A stretch of DNA of 9,621 bases from CAZYWA01 sp964650975 [NCBI: uncultured bacterium]. Its GTDB lineage: Bacteria > JADJOY01. The translations under genes were made by a program, and so were the position numbers. The stretch lies in assembly GCA_964650975.1 (NCBI GenBank), contig CAZYWA010000297.1, forward strand, positions 1-9,621, given 5' to 3'. Numbering within the stretch: the stretch's first letter is position 1; each line of letters opens with the position of its first letter. Positions 1-7,112 of the stretch are shown piece by piece. The notes beneath the pieces are model-generated. The model was not told the origin of the DNA. It saw only the letters and a list, made by a program, of their open reading frames with translations, and did not search any database.

Positions 1-1
1 C

Positions 2-787
2 CGACGCCGTTCGACACGGCGCAGTTCACGGCGCTGGCGAACCTCGCGGCACCGTCGCACCGTTTCCGCCGGCTATCGGGATGCGGTGGAGGACGTGGCG
101 GCTCGCTCGGGTCGAGACGCTGCGGCGGTGTGCGCTTCCTGTCACGATCCGATCGCGCTCTTCTCGGGCGCCTTCGGCTCGGCCACCGAGCTCACCACGC
201 CCGAGTCGCATCGAGAAGGACTCTCGTGCTTGGTGTGCCACGCGAGCTCGGTCGACGCGTCGCATCCCGCCAATGGCGCCGCGGTGTGGCGGTTTCCGGA
301 GCTCTTCGCGACCGTCGCGTGGGAAGCGCGCTCGTCGATCGCGCTCATCCCCGAGCACCGCGCCGAGCTTCACCGGCGCGGCGACCTGGAGCGGGCGTGC
401 GTGGCCTGCCACCGGATCGACCAAGCGGCAGTCGCCGCCGCGCCCGGCGCGAACCGAATCGCGCTCGACGAATGGCTCACGAATCCGGTGCATCAGCAGC
501 CGCGCCGAATCGAGGCGTGCCGGGGTGAAGCCGGGTGCATCGAGTGTCACATGCCGCGCACCACGCGCAACGCGCGACCCGGCCAGCCGCTCACGCCCGA
601 TCACTCGTTCCGACCCGAGGCAGCGAGCACGGCGCCGGTAGCGGTCTCGGGTTCGGCTCGCGCGCGAGGCACCGCGCGCGCTCCAGACGGGATCGTCGCG
701 ATCTCGGTTGGAGGGCCACCGGTCCCTCGGTGGCCAGCCCATGAATGGGTTGACCACCTCGCGTCGAAAACGCCGGGAGCTCGATGA
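2..787 (+). CDS. Tetrahaem-or-more c-type cytochrome, 5' end outside window, probable frameshift
   Basis: This is an electron-transfer multihaem cytochrome c, expected to act outside the cytoplasm. Counting from the GTG at 86, the CxxCH sites are CASCH (16-20), CLVCH (48-52), CVACH (105-109) and CIECH (151-155). Spare histidines such as H42, H60, H91, H96 and H136 could be distal haem ligands. The order 'CxxCH..EGLSCxVCH..CxACHR..CxxCHMP' repeats in the downstream gene, so the two are paralogous modules. No signal peptide is visible because the gene starts upstream. The frame is open to position 2, but residues before about 70 in this frame are arginine-rich nonsense. Frame 1 over positions 1-63 instead reads like protein (PTPFDTAQFTALANLAAPSH), which implies a one-base frameshift near 61-70. 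The last 70 or so residues are Ala/Arg/Pro-rich without a recognised domain. The TGA overlaps the next ATG (ATGA), so translation is probably coupled. The family is sure; the electron partner is unknown. Confidence 0.85.
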   Translation, partial: RRRSTRRSSRRWRTSRHRRTVSAGYRDAVEDVAARSGRDAAAVCASCHDPIALFSGAFGSATELTTPESHREGLSCLVCHASSVDASHPANGAAVWRFPELFATVAWEARSSIALIPEHRAELHRRGDLERACVACHRIDQAAVAAAPGANRIALDEWLTNPVHQQPRRIEACRGEAGCIECHMPRTTRNARPGQPLTPDHSFRPEAASTAPVAVSGSARARGTARAPDGIVAISVGGPPVPRWPAHEWVDHLASKTPGAR

Positions 788-2898
788 AGCTCTGGGCGGG
801 GATCGCGGCGCTGCTCGCCACGGGTCTGTGGATGGCGCTCGGGCGCGAGTGGTCGCCGCTTTTCCGGGCCGGTCTGGTCGCGCACGTGGTGATCGGCCTG
901 CTGGTGGTGCCGACGGTCTTGCGCGGCCTCTACCGGCGGCTCTCCGGATCGCTGCCCAAGCTCCGTCCACCGGCGGCGATCGCGACGCTGGTGCTGGTCA
1001 CGGTGAGCTTCATCCTGCCGTATCTCCGCATTCCCATCGGCCTCCCGCCGCAAGCGTCGGCGGTGATCTGGGGGGTGCTGCTGGTGTGCGGCGTCGTGGT
1101 GTGGTCGGGGCTCAAGGGCTGGTTCGCGGAGCTCGAGTGGAGTCGAGCGCGGGTGCTCGAGGTGCTTCACGCGCTCTTGTGGGCGCTCTGCGCGGCGACC
1201 GGTCCGCTGATCGTGGCGCTGGGCGGCGGGCGGCGGCTGACGTTGCTCTTCGGCGTCCATTCCGCCGGTGGGCTCACCATGGTGGTGCTGGGAACGCTCG
1301 CGCTGCTGCGAGTCCTGTTCGGGCGCTGGCGCGCCGCGGGATCGCGCCCTGGTCCGATGGCGGCCGCCGTCCTCGGTTCGGCGGCGGTCGCCGGCGGGAT
1401 CGTGTGGTGGCGGATCGCGCCGCCCGCGAGCGTCGCGCTGCATCTCTCGGCGATTCCCTGGTCGATCCGGGATCCGAGCGAGCGCGACGCACTGCCGTTG
1501 CCGGTCGATCCCGCGATGCTCTCGATCGCGTCGAGCTGCGGTGACGGCTCCGGGTGCCACGCGGAGGTACTGGCCGATCACCGCCGCTCGCCGCACGATC
1601 GCTCGATGCGCACTCGCCACATGGAGCGGAGCCTCGAGCTGCTCGACTCCGAGGCTGGCCCCGGCAATCGCACCACCTGTGCCGGCTGTCACCAGCCGCG
1701 GCTCCTGGCCGAGACACGCGGCGAGGCGGCTCGATCGCAAGAGGGTCTTTCGTGCGTGGTCTGCCACGCGGCACGCGCCGTCGAGCTTGCCGGCGATCCG
1801 CGGAAGTCCACGATCGCGCTGGCGCTCGATTCTCGCGCGCTCTCGGGATTCGCCGCGGCGGAAGGGAAGAGCGGCTCGCTCGATCGCTGGACGCGGCTCT
1901 TCGTCAATCTCAACCCCGGTGCTCACGGACGCTCGTTCAAGCCGGCGCTCCTGGGACGGGACGAGCTTTGCCTCGCGTGCCACCGGTTGCAGATCGAGCC
2001 GTCGAAGCACGGACCACGCTGTCTCACCTGCCACATGCCGCCCCGCGATGCGCTGGCGCTCGGTCCGGAAAGCGGCGACGGCGCGAGCGCTTCCGCACCG
2101 CCCGCGCTCGCGAGCCCCGAGGATCCGCCCTGGGCGCGCGATCCACGCGACCCGGGAGCCGATCGCGCCGCACCCGAAGGCGGTGCGACGCAGCCGCGCA
2201 GCCATTTCTTCCCCGGCACCGACGCGATGCTGCCCACGTTGCTCGGCGATCGTGGCGCGGCGCACCTGGTGCGCGCGTGGGCTTCGAGCGATCTCTTGAT
2301 GGAGGATTTTCCGGCGACCGAGTACGCGGCGATCCCCAGCGACGCGCCGCCGATGGGCGAGGAGCGGCTCGCCGGATTCCGTTACCTCGATCTGCGCGCG
2401 GTTCCGGGCGCACCGCCGCGGCGCGGCGAGCCCTGGCGGCTCCGTCTGGTGACGACCAGCCGGTTCATCGATCACGCATTTCCGGCGGGGCCGATGGACC
2501 TGCTCGAGATGTGGCTCGAGGTCGAGGTGCGCGACGAAAGCGGGCGCCTGGTGTTCGAGAGCGGCGCCTTGGGGGCCGACCACCGGGTCGAGCCGGGCGC
2601 GCATCGCATGGGTGGATACGCGGTCGACGCGAACGGCGCCCACGTCGAGCATTACCAGGTGTGGAACACGGCGCGCGAGGTGGTCGAGCGTCACCTCGTC
2701 GCGGGCGAGTCGACCGACGACGTTTTCGACGTGCCGATCCCGGCCGACGCCGGCTCGCTGCTCACGGTGCGAGCGCGATGGCTCTACCGGGAGCTCGCCC
2801 AGGATTACGTCGAGTGGGCTTACGGCGCCGGCGCCGCGCCGGTGCCGTCGATCGAGCTCGCGCGCGCGTTCGCGCAGGCTCGGGTCGAGTCACCCTGA
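784..2898 (+). CDS. Membrane-anchored multihaem cytochrome c with C-terminal beta-rich domain
   Basis: This 704-residue protein probably links the membrane quinone pool or a membrane electron carrier to exported haems. Residues 1-210 hold about six hydrophobic segments (near 3-20, 29-46, 64-82, 91-110, 124-146 and 155-178, with another near 192-209). They include H34, H129 and H159, which could ligate haem b as in cytochrome b561-like bundles; that role is inference. The exported part carries an atypical CX5CH (C252-H259) and four standard CxxCH sites: CAGCH 299-303, CVVCH 324-328, CLACH 396-400 and CLTCH 413-417. A low-complexity Pro/Ala linker follows (about 420-470). Residues 480-704 form a beta-rich domain ('GPMDLLEMWLEVEVRDESG', 'VRARWLYRE') like the C-terminal part of other multihaem cytochromes. 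The ATG at 784 overlaps the preceding stop as ATGA and has GGGAG four bases upstream. The stop overlaps the convergent gene by 9 nt. I do not recognise a named family for the full architecture. Confidence 0.85.
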   Translation: MKLWAGIAALLATGLWMALGREWSPLFRAGLVAHVVIGLLVVPTVLRGLYRRLSGSLPKLRPPAAIATLVLVTVSFILPYLRIPIGLPPQASAVIWGVLLVCGVVVWSGLKGWFAELEWSRARVLEVLHALLWALCAATGPLIVALGGGRRLTLLFGVHSAGGLTMVVLGTLALLRVLFGRWRAAGSRPGPMAAAVLGSAAVAGGIVWWRIAPPASVALHLSAIPWSIRDPSERDALPLPVDPAMLSIASSCGDGSGCHAEVLADHRRSPHDRSMRTRHMERSLELLDSEAGPGNRTTCAGCHQPRLLAETRGEAARSQEGLSCVVCHAARAVELAGDPRKSTIALALDSRALSGFAAAEGKSGSLDRWTRLFVNLNPGAHGRSFKPALLGRDELCLACHRLQIEPSKHGPRCLTCHMPPRDALALGPESGDGASASAPPALASPEDPPWARDPRDPGADRAAPEGGATQPRSHFFPGTDAMLPTLLGDRGAAHLVRAWASSDLLMEDFPATEYAAIPSDAPPMGEERLAGFRYLDLRAVPGAPPRRGEPWRLRLVTTSRFIDHAFPAGPMDLLEMWLEVEVRDESGRLVFESGALGADHRVEPGAHRMGGYAVDANGAHVEHYQVWNTAREVVERHLVAGESTDDVFDVPIPADAGSLLTVRARWLYRELAQDYVEWAYGAGAAPVPSIELARAFAQARVESP

Positions 2899-3954
2899 GC
2901 GCTTCCGGCCCGCCCGCGCCGTGATCATCGGCAAGTCGAGGTAGGTGCGGATGCCCGGAGCGGCGCGGCACACGGCGGGGATCGCGTTCACGCAGTGGAC
3001 GGCGGTCGCCATCATGCCGTCGCGGGTGCGCTGGCGCCCGGTGTAGCTCGCGGGAAAGTCGATGTTCACGTCGAAGGTCGGATCCCCTTCGATGTGGATG
3101 TTCCAGCCGTCGAGGCGATCGCCGCCCCACGGCGGATCGAGCCGTGTCGACGGCAGGTCGTCCATGACCCAGATCTGACGGGTGATGATGGTAGGACCAC
3201 CGGTGACCTCACCGGTGTAGGTGAAGCGCTGGGCCGCGACGGTGCCCTTCGCGATCACGCCCGCCGCGGTCTCGATCGGCTCGGTCGCGAGCGCCACCTC
3301 GTGCTCGAAGTCATAGCGCGCGACGGCGACTCCCAGCCCCGCGGCCACCATGTCGATCGACTCGTAGAAGCACCGCTTCAGGATCTCGAGCATGAAGCCG
3401 TTTCGCGCTTCCTCCTCGGTCTTCCCGAACAGCATCACCTCGAAGATCATGCCGGGCGTGTCGTAGTGGCGGCAGTCGCCGTACTCGGTCATCACCAGCC
3501 GGTCGATGCGATTGCACCAGCCGGAGAACGTGAGCGGAAAACGCTCGCTCACGCCGCCGGGGTTGCTGCCCGAGCTGTGCAGCGAGACCTGGCCGCACTG
3601 GCACGCGGCCTCGAGCAGCGCCGTGGCTTCCGGGAACTGCACGAACGGGAAGTGATAGCCGCAGGTGGTGACCACGTTCTTGCCCGCTTCGAGGATCTGG
3701 CACATCTCGTCGACCTGCCATGGCAGGGGGCAGTACATGACGCAGTCGGCGTCGAGTGCCAGGAGTGCCTCGGTATCGCACGTGGCGCGGACACCGAGCG
3801 GTGCGATCCCGGCGATCTCGCCCGCGTCACGACCTGCCTTGGCTGGATCGTGGACCCACACGCCCACCAGCTCGAGCTCCGGATGGCGCGCGATGCTCTG
3901 GATCGCGAGCTTGCCCACGTTGCCGGTCGCCCACTGGATCACGCGGTAGCGCAT
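2890..3954 (-). CDS. DapB-like NAD(P)-dependent dehydrogenase (dihydrodipicolinate reductase N-terminal family)
   Basis: This 354-residue protein belongs to the 'dihydrodipicolinate reductase / NAD(P)H-dependent amine dehydrogenase' group, which includes 2,4-diaminopentanoate dehydrogenase-like proteins. It is not the lysine-pathway DapB itself. The N-terminal Rossmann strand and loop are seen as VIQWATGNVGK (5-15), which binds NAD(P). The family's GxNPG element is at 129-133 (GSNPG), and the C-terminus ends in the typical 'VNAIPAVC..PGIRT.LDLP' block. The frame extends upstream to 4053, but homology begins at MRYRV. The ATG at 3954 has GAGGA eight bases ahead, so I chose it. The gene is divergent from the sterol reductase, with 113 bp between starts, and convergent with the cytochrome gene, overlapping it by 9 nt. 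The substrate is unknown. Co-regulation with the sterol reductase is possible but inferred from position only. Confidence 0.85.
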   Translation of the reverse strand: MRYRVIQWATGNVGKLAIQSIARHPELELVGVWVHDPAKAGRDAGEIAGIAPLGVRATCDTEALLALDADCVMYCPLPWQVDEMCQILEAGKNVVTTCGYHFPFVQFPEATALLEAACQCGQVSLHSSGSNPGGVSERFPLTFSGWCNRIDRLVMTEYGDCRHYDTPGMIFEVMLFGKTEEEARNGFMLEILKRCFYESIDMVAAGLGVAVARYDFEHEVALATEPIETAAGVIAKGTVAAQRFTYTGEVTGGPTIITRQIWVMDDLPSTRLDPPWGGDRLDGWNIHIEGDPTFDVNIDFPASYTGRQRTRDGMMATAVHCVNAIPAVCRAAPGIRTYLDLPMITARAGRKRSG

Positions 3955-4067
3955 GGAGTCGGTCCTCGTCGGTCGGGCTGTTCCCTGCTGATTTGGCGGG
4001 TGCTCACGCCTGTGAGAGCATGCGCCGCCCGATCGGGTGCGATCGCGTGCCACACCCGAGGTCGATC
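3955..4067. promoter_or_regulatory. Divergent intergenic region, dehydrogenase / sterol reductase
   Basis: These 113 bp separate two divergently oriented start codons and must hold both promoters unless these lie inside the genes. The ribosome-binding sites are visible: GAGGA for the minus-strand gene, and GAGG six to seven bases before the ATG at 4068 for the plus-strand gene. No convincing sigma-70 -35/-10 pair stands out. TTGGCG at 3993-3998 is a weak -35 candidate without a good -10. An imperfect inverted repeat at 4001-4020 is listed separately. Confidence 0.5.
4001..4020. repeat. Imperfect inverted repeat, possible operator
   Basis: The sequence TGCTCACGCCTGTGAGAGCA contains CTCAC (4003-4007) and GTGAG (4012-4016) around a 4-base centre. 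The outer TGCT/AGCA arms also pair if a small slip is allowed. It lies midway between the two divergent starts, 47 bp from the sterol reductase ATG and 46 bp from the dehydrogenase ATG, which is where an operator for a dimeric repressor might sit. No adjacent regulator gene supports this, so the call is tentative. Confidence 0.3.
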
Positions 4068-5423
4068 ATGAGCGATTCCAGTCCCGAGCCGAAACCGCGC
4101 GATCTCGATTCCGAGAGCGTGCGCGAGTTCGGCGGCGCCAAAGGCGTGGTGGCGATCATGATCGCATCGCACGCGGTGCTCTACTACCTGTGGATCGCGT
4201 GGCGCTTCAACGACGGCGCGGTGCCGCATCCCAGCGGGCTCGGCGACCTCATTCCGTTCCTGGGCCACATGGGGCGCGAGGTGGTGGTGTTCGCGGCGCC
4301 GACCGCTCACGCGGCGAAGCTCTATTTCGGATTCCTCGCGATGCAGGCGCTCTTCGCCGTGACGCTCCCCGGAATCCGCATGCGCGGTCTGCCGATCCGC
4401 CACGAGGGCGGCCGCCAGCTCGAGTACGTCTGCAACGGCACCTGGGCCTGGTACCTCACGCTGATCGTGGTCGCGGTGCTGCACTTCTCCGGGATGCTGA
4501 AGCTCACGGTGATCGGGAACGAGTTCGGGCCGCTCATGACGGTCGCGATCCTGGCCGGCGACGCCATCTCGCTCGCGACTTACGCAGGCGCCTTCGTGAC
4601 CCGCAACACGCACCGCATGTCCGGCAGCCACGCCTACGATTTCTTCATGGGTGCGTGGCTCAATCCGCGGCTCGGCCGGCTCGATCTCAAGATGTGGGCC
4701 GAGATCCGCGTCGCGTGGATCGGGCTCTTTCTGCTCACTCTGGCGGCGGCCGCGAGCCAGTACCAGTGGTTCGGCCACGTGAGCACCCCGATGCTCTTCA
4801 TGGTGCTGGCCCACGGCCTCTACGCCAACGCGTGCATGAAGGGCGAGGAGTGCATCCCCACCACCTGGGACATCTTCTACGAGAAGTGGGGGTGGATGCT
4901 GATCTTCTGGAACTTCGCGGGCGTGCCGTTCGTGTACTGCTTCAGCTCCTGGTACATCGCGACCCATCCGCCGTTCGAGCACTCGTGGCCGTACACCCTG
5001 CTGTGCTTCGCGCTGCTCATCGGCTCCTACTACGTGTGGGACACGGCGCAGAGCCAGCGCAACCGGTTTCGCATGCAGCGTCGCGGCACCTTCGTGAAGC
5101 GCCGTGCCTTTCCGCAGCTTCCCTGGGGGACGCTCGAGAATCCGCGGTATCTCGAGACCGCGAGCGGCAGCGAGCTCTTGGTCGACGGTTGGTGGCGCCA
5201 CGCGCGCAAGATCCACTACACCGCCGACATCGGCATGGCGCTCTCGTGGGGTCTCATCACCGGATTCCGGAACTTCCTGCCGTACTTCTACGTGACCTTC
5301 TTCGTGATCATGATCGCGCACCGGGCGCGGCGCGACGTGCTGCGCTGCCGCAAGAAGTACGGCGCCGACTGGGACCGCTACACGCGCGAGGTTCCGTGGC
5401 TCTTCGTCCCGTTCGTGCTGTGA
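4068..5423 (+). CDS. erg4: ERG4/ERG24-family sterol reductase, most like C-24(28) sterol reductase
   Basis: This 451-residue polytopic membrane enzyme should reduce a sterol double bond with NADPH. Both signatures of the ERG4/ERG24/lamin-B-receptor family are present: GSHAYDFFMGAWLNPR (186-201) and HRARRDVLRCRKKYG (418-432). The conserved C-terminal 'GWWRHARKIHYTADI..ALSWGL' block precedes the second. The region at 252-291 (ANACMKGEECIPTTWD, then YEKWGWMLIFWNFAGVP) and the 'YxCNGxxAWYLT' element (120-131) resemble yeast Erg4 more than C-14 or C-7 reductases, so C-24(28) specificity is favoured. About eight to ten hydrophobic segments are visible, the first near 26-46. The frame opens far upstream, but MSDSS at 4068 has GAGG just before it and is the sensible start. 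The stop lies 7 bp from the convergent gene. Functional sterol reductases of this kind are rare in bacteria (Coxiella burnetii is a known case). The family is near certain; bond specificity is less so. Confidence 0.93.
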   Translation: MSDSSPEPKPRDLDSESVREFGGAKGVVAIMIASHAVLYYLWIAWRFNDGAVPHPSGLGDLIPFLGHMGREVVVFAAPTAHAAKLYFGFLAMQALFAVTLPGIRMRGLPIRHEGGRQLEYVCNGTWAWYLTLIVVAVLHFSGMLKLTVIGNEFGPLMTVAILAGDAISLATYAGAFVTRNTHRMSGSHAYDFFMGAWLNPRLGRLDLKMWAEIRVAWIGLFLLTLAAAASQYQWFGHVSTPMLFMVLAHGLYANACMKGEECIPTTWDIFYEKWGWMLIFWNFAGVPFVYCFSSWYIATHPPFEHSWPYTLLCFALLIGSYYVWDTAQSQRNRFRMQRRGTFVKRRAFPQLPWGTLENPRYLETASGSELLVDGWWRHARKIHYTADIGMALSWGLITGFRNFLPYFYVTFFVIMIAHRARRDVLRCRKKYGADWDRYTREVPWLFVPFVL

Positions 5424-5430
5424 GCTCCGG

Positions 5431-7044
5431 TCAGGGCGGTGCCGCGACGGCGGCCACGTCGCTGTCGCACGCCGCCGCCTGAGGGGCGGCGGCCACCAGC
5501 GCCGCGACGGCGCGCGCCATCCATTCCTGCGTCGCGGGCCACGCCATGCGGTCGGTGAGGTCGAGCGGACGCGCAACCGCGGCGACCGCCGTCGTGGTAT
5601 TCGGTACCGGACGCACCACCAGGCTCGATCCGGTGTCGCGCTCGATCGTCTGCGCCAGCTCCAGGCACGAGCTGAAGTCGACGCTAGGCCCCGCCCCCGG
5701 TGCGGGACGAGTGAGCACCAGCCCCACCCGTGCGTGATTGGCGTGCCGATCGAGCGCCAGCTCGATCGGCGGCTCGATTGCCGGGCTGGTGGCCCGGATG
5801 ACCGGCTCCGAGCCGACCGCGAAGCGAATCGTGTGCGGAGCGTAACGGGCGAGGGCGCGGCGCAGCTCTTGCCAGAACTCGACACGCAACCGCGGCAGGC
5901 CCGTGACCTTGGAGTCGTGGAGGGTGAGCAACTCGTCGAGCGTGCCGCTGTCCTCGAGCCCGTCGAGGATCGCGTCCGCGATCACGCCGTGGACCAACGC
6001 GGTGGGGTGCGAATCGTGGACGCCGATGATGAGCCTCCGGTCGCGCTCGTCGGTGATGCCCATGGTGCGCATCAGGCGGTGGACGAATTTCTGGGTGTCG
6101 ACCACCGGAAAGCCGAGCGAGCGGCCTAGCTCGCGGACCTGGCTGTAGACGCCGGGGTGCCCCATCACCAGGACTCGGAAGCCGTGCTCGTCGCTCAGGT
6201 CGCGGAGCCGGGTCATGGCCGCCACGTAGGCGTCCCAGCCCACCATGTCGCGGTACTCGGGAGGCACCCGCGCCGGGTCGCCCTCGAAGCCGATGTCCGC
6301 GCGGGGGGCGTCGGCGAGCGCGAAATCGGCGTCGTTCTGGCGGCCGTGGATCAGGTCGCGGACGAAGTCGCCGAGCAGCGACTGGCCGAGGTCGAGCGGC
6401 CGCGAGCGAGTGCGGATGAAGTTCGGCAGGTCGAAATCGCCGCCCACGAAGTTCATCACCACGATGTCGGGTTGATACGCGAGCCCCTTGTGCTCGAGGG
6501 TCTCGACCTCCATCACGCCGTTGTAGCCGGGCACGGCGGTGTTGATGCTCTCCCAGCGGAATTCCGGGTGCTTCTGCGAGAGGCGCTCGGCGAGCGCGTC
6601 CATGAAGGTCTCGCCGTCGTTCACCCCGAAACCGAACATGATCGAGTCGCCGAGGCCCAGGATCCGGAGCGTCCTGGGTGGCTTCTCGACCGGGATCTCC
6701 GGGCTCCGGAAGCCTGCGGAGTTGGTCGTCACGGTGCGCAGGAAGTGGACCGACATGTCGGGAATGAGCTCGTAGATGATCTTGCGATCGGGGCTGAGCT
6801 GGATCATGTCCTCGACGCGCACCGTCTTCCCTTCAGGCGGCGGTTTCCGCGATTCGAGGCGCGCCAGCGATCGATCGAGGCGCAGGTCCTCGTGGTAGGC
6901 CCTGAGCCTCAGTCCCATCTCGAGCTGTGCCGCCACGATGGCGAGTCCGAGGGCGGCGATCGCCAGCAGACGCACCGCCCCACGCGCCGGCGCGCCGCGC
7001 CAACGCCTGTCGGGTTTCCCCGCGAAAACCGATGCCTCGCTCAT
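5431..7044 (-). CDS. Membrane-anchored SGNH/GDSL hydrolase-like protein with C-terminal extension
   Basis: From the ATG at 7044 this is a 537-residue protein. A short basic N-terminus precedes one hydrophobic segment (about 23-45), a signal anchor that would place the rest outside the cytoplasm. The SGNH core follows: block I GLGDSIMFGFGV with nucleophile S134, block II NTAVPGYNG with G173, and block V HDSHPTALVHG with D344 and H346. Block III reads FVGGDF (199-204) where active members usually have GxND, so the oxyanion Asn is replaced by G202. Residues after about 400 form an extension without a recognised domain. The family includes esterases and O-acyl-transfer enzymes acting on polysaccharides or lipids; the substrate cannot be told here. 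An ATG at 7101 would add 19 residues, but neither start has a clear ribosome-binding site. I prefer 7044 because it leaves space from the divergent gene and gives a normal anchor. Confidence 0.8.
   Translation of the reverse strand: MSEASVFAGKPDRRWRGAPARGAVRLLAIAALGLAIVAAQLEMGLRLRAYHEDLRLDRSLARLESRKPPPEGKTVRVEDMIQLSPDRKIIYELIPDMSVHFLRTVTTNSAGFRSPEIPVEKPPRTLRILGLGDSIMFGFGVNDGETFMDALAERLSQKHPEFRWESINTAVPGYNGVMEVETLEHKGLAYQPDIVVMNFVGGDFDLPNFIRTRSRPLDLGQSLLGDFVRDLIHGRQNDADFALADAPRADIGFEGDPARVPPEYRDMVGWDAYVAAMTRLRDLSDEHGFRVLVMGHPGVYSQVRELGRSLGFPVVDTQKFVHRLMRTMGITDERDRRLIIGVHDSHPTALVHGVIADAILDGLEDSGTLDELLTLHDSKVTGLPRLRVEFWQELRRALARYAPHTIRFAVGSEPVIRATSPAIEPPIELALDRHANHARVGLVLTRPAPGAGPSVDFSSCLELAQTIERDTGSSLVVRPVPNTTTAVAAVARPLDLTDRMAWPATQEWMARAVAALVAAAPQAAACDSDVAAVAAPP
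5471..5493. other. Perfect 9-bp GC hairpin near the convergent 3' ends
   Basis: GCCGCCGCC (5471-5479) pairs exactly with GGCGGCGGC (5485-5493) around a 5-base loop. It lies inside the Ala-rich C-terminal codons of the SGNH gene and 48 bases past the sterol reductase stop. On the plus strand it could slow polymerase or protect the reductase mRNA 3' end. No T-tract follows, so it is not a standard intrinsic terminator. It could simply reflect GCC/GCG alanine codons. Confidence 0.3.
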
Positions 7045-7112
7045 GTCGGCGGCTCGTCTAACACCCGGCGACTTTCTCGACCAGCGTCGCTGTGGGATCA
7101 TGTCGCGCTTCG
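7045..7112. promoter_or_regulatory. Short divergent intergenic region, SGNH protein / AT-hook protein
   Basis: These 68 bp lie between the preferred starts of two divergent genes and should carry both promoters. Neither gene shows a clear Shine-Dalgarno sequence here and no strong promoter boxes are visible. The exact limits depend on the start choices (7101 on the minus strand or 7092 on the plus strand are alternatives). Confidence 0.35.

Noticed and set aside
26-970. 314-residue minus-strand open frame over the first cytochrome
   Set aside because: It is an Arg-rich shadow without motifs; the plus strand has four CxxCH sites.
601-2694. 697-residue open frame on the minus strand across the cytochrome genes
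   Set aside because: It is antisense to two convincing cytochromes, is Arg/His/Gln-rich and low in complexity, and has no recognisable domain. It is an open-frame artefact of GC-rich codon use.
2890-3954. Naming the dehydrogenase dapB
   Set aside because: The length of 354 residues and the C-terminal half fit the amine-dehydrogenase-like group rather than the shorter lysine-pathway DapB.
5471-5493. Intrinsic terminator for the sterol reductase
   Set aside because: The stem is perfect but no T-tract follows on either strand, and it lies in Ala codons. It is kept only as a hairpin.
3939-5885. 648-residue open frame on the minus strand opposite the sterol reductase
   Set aside because: The composition is Arg/His/Glu-rich and it lies against a gene with clear signatures.
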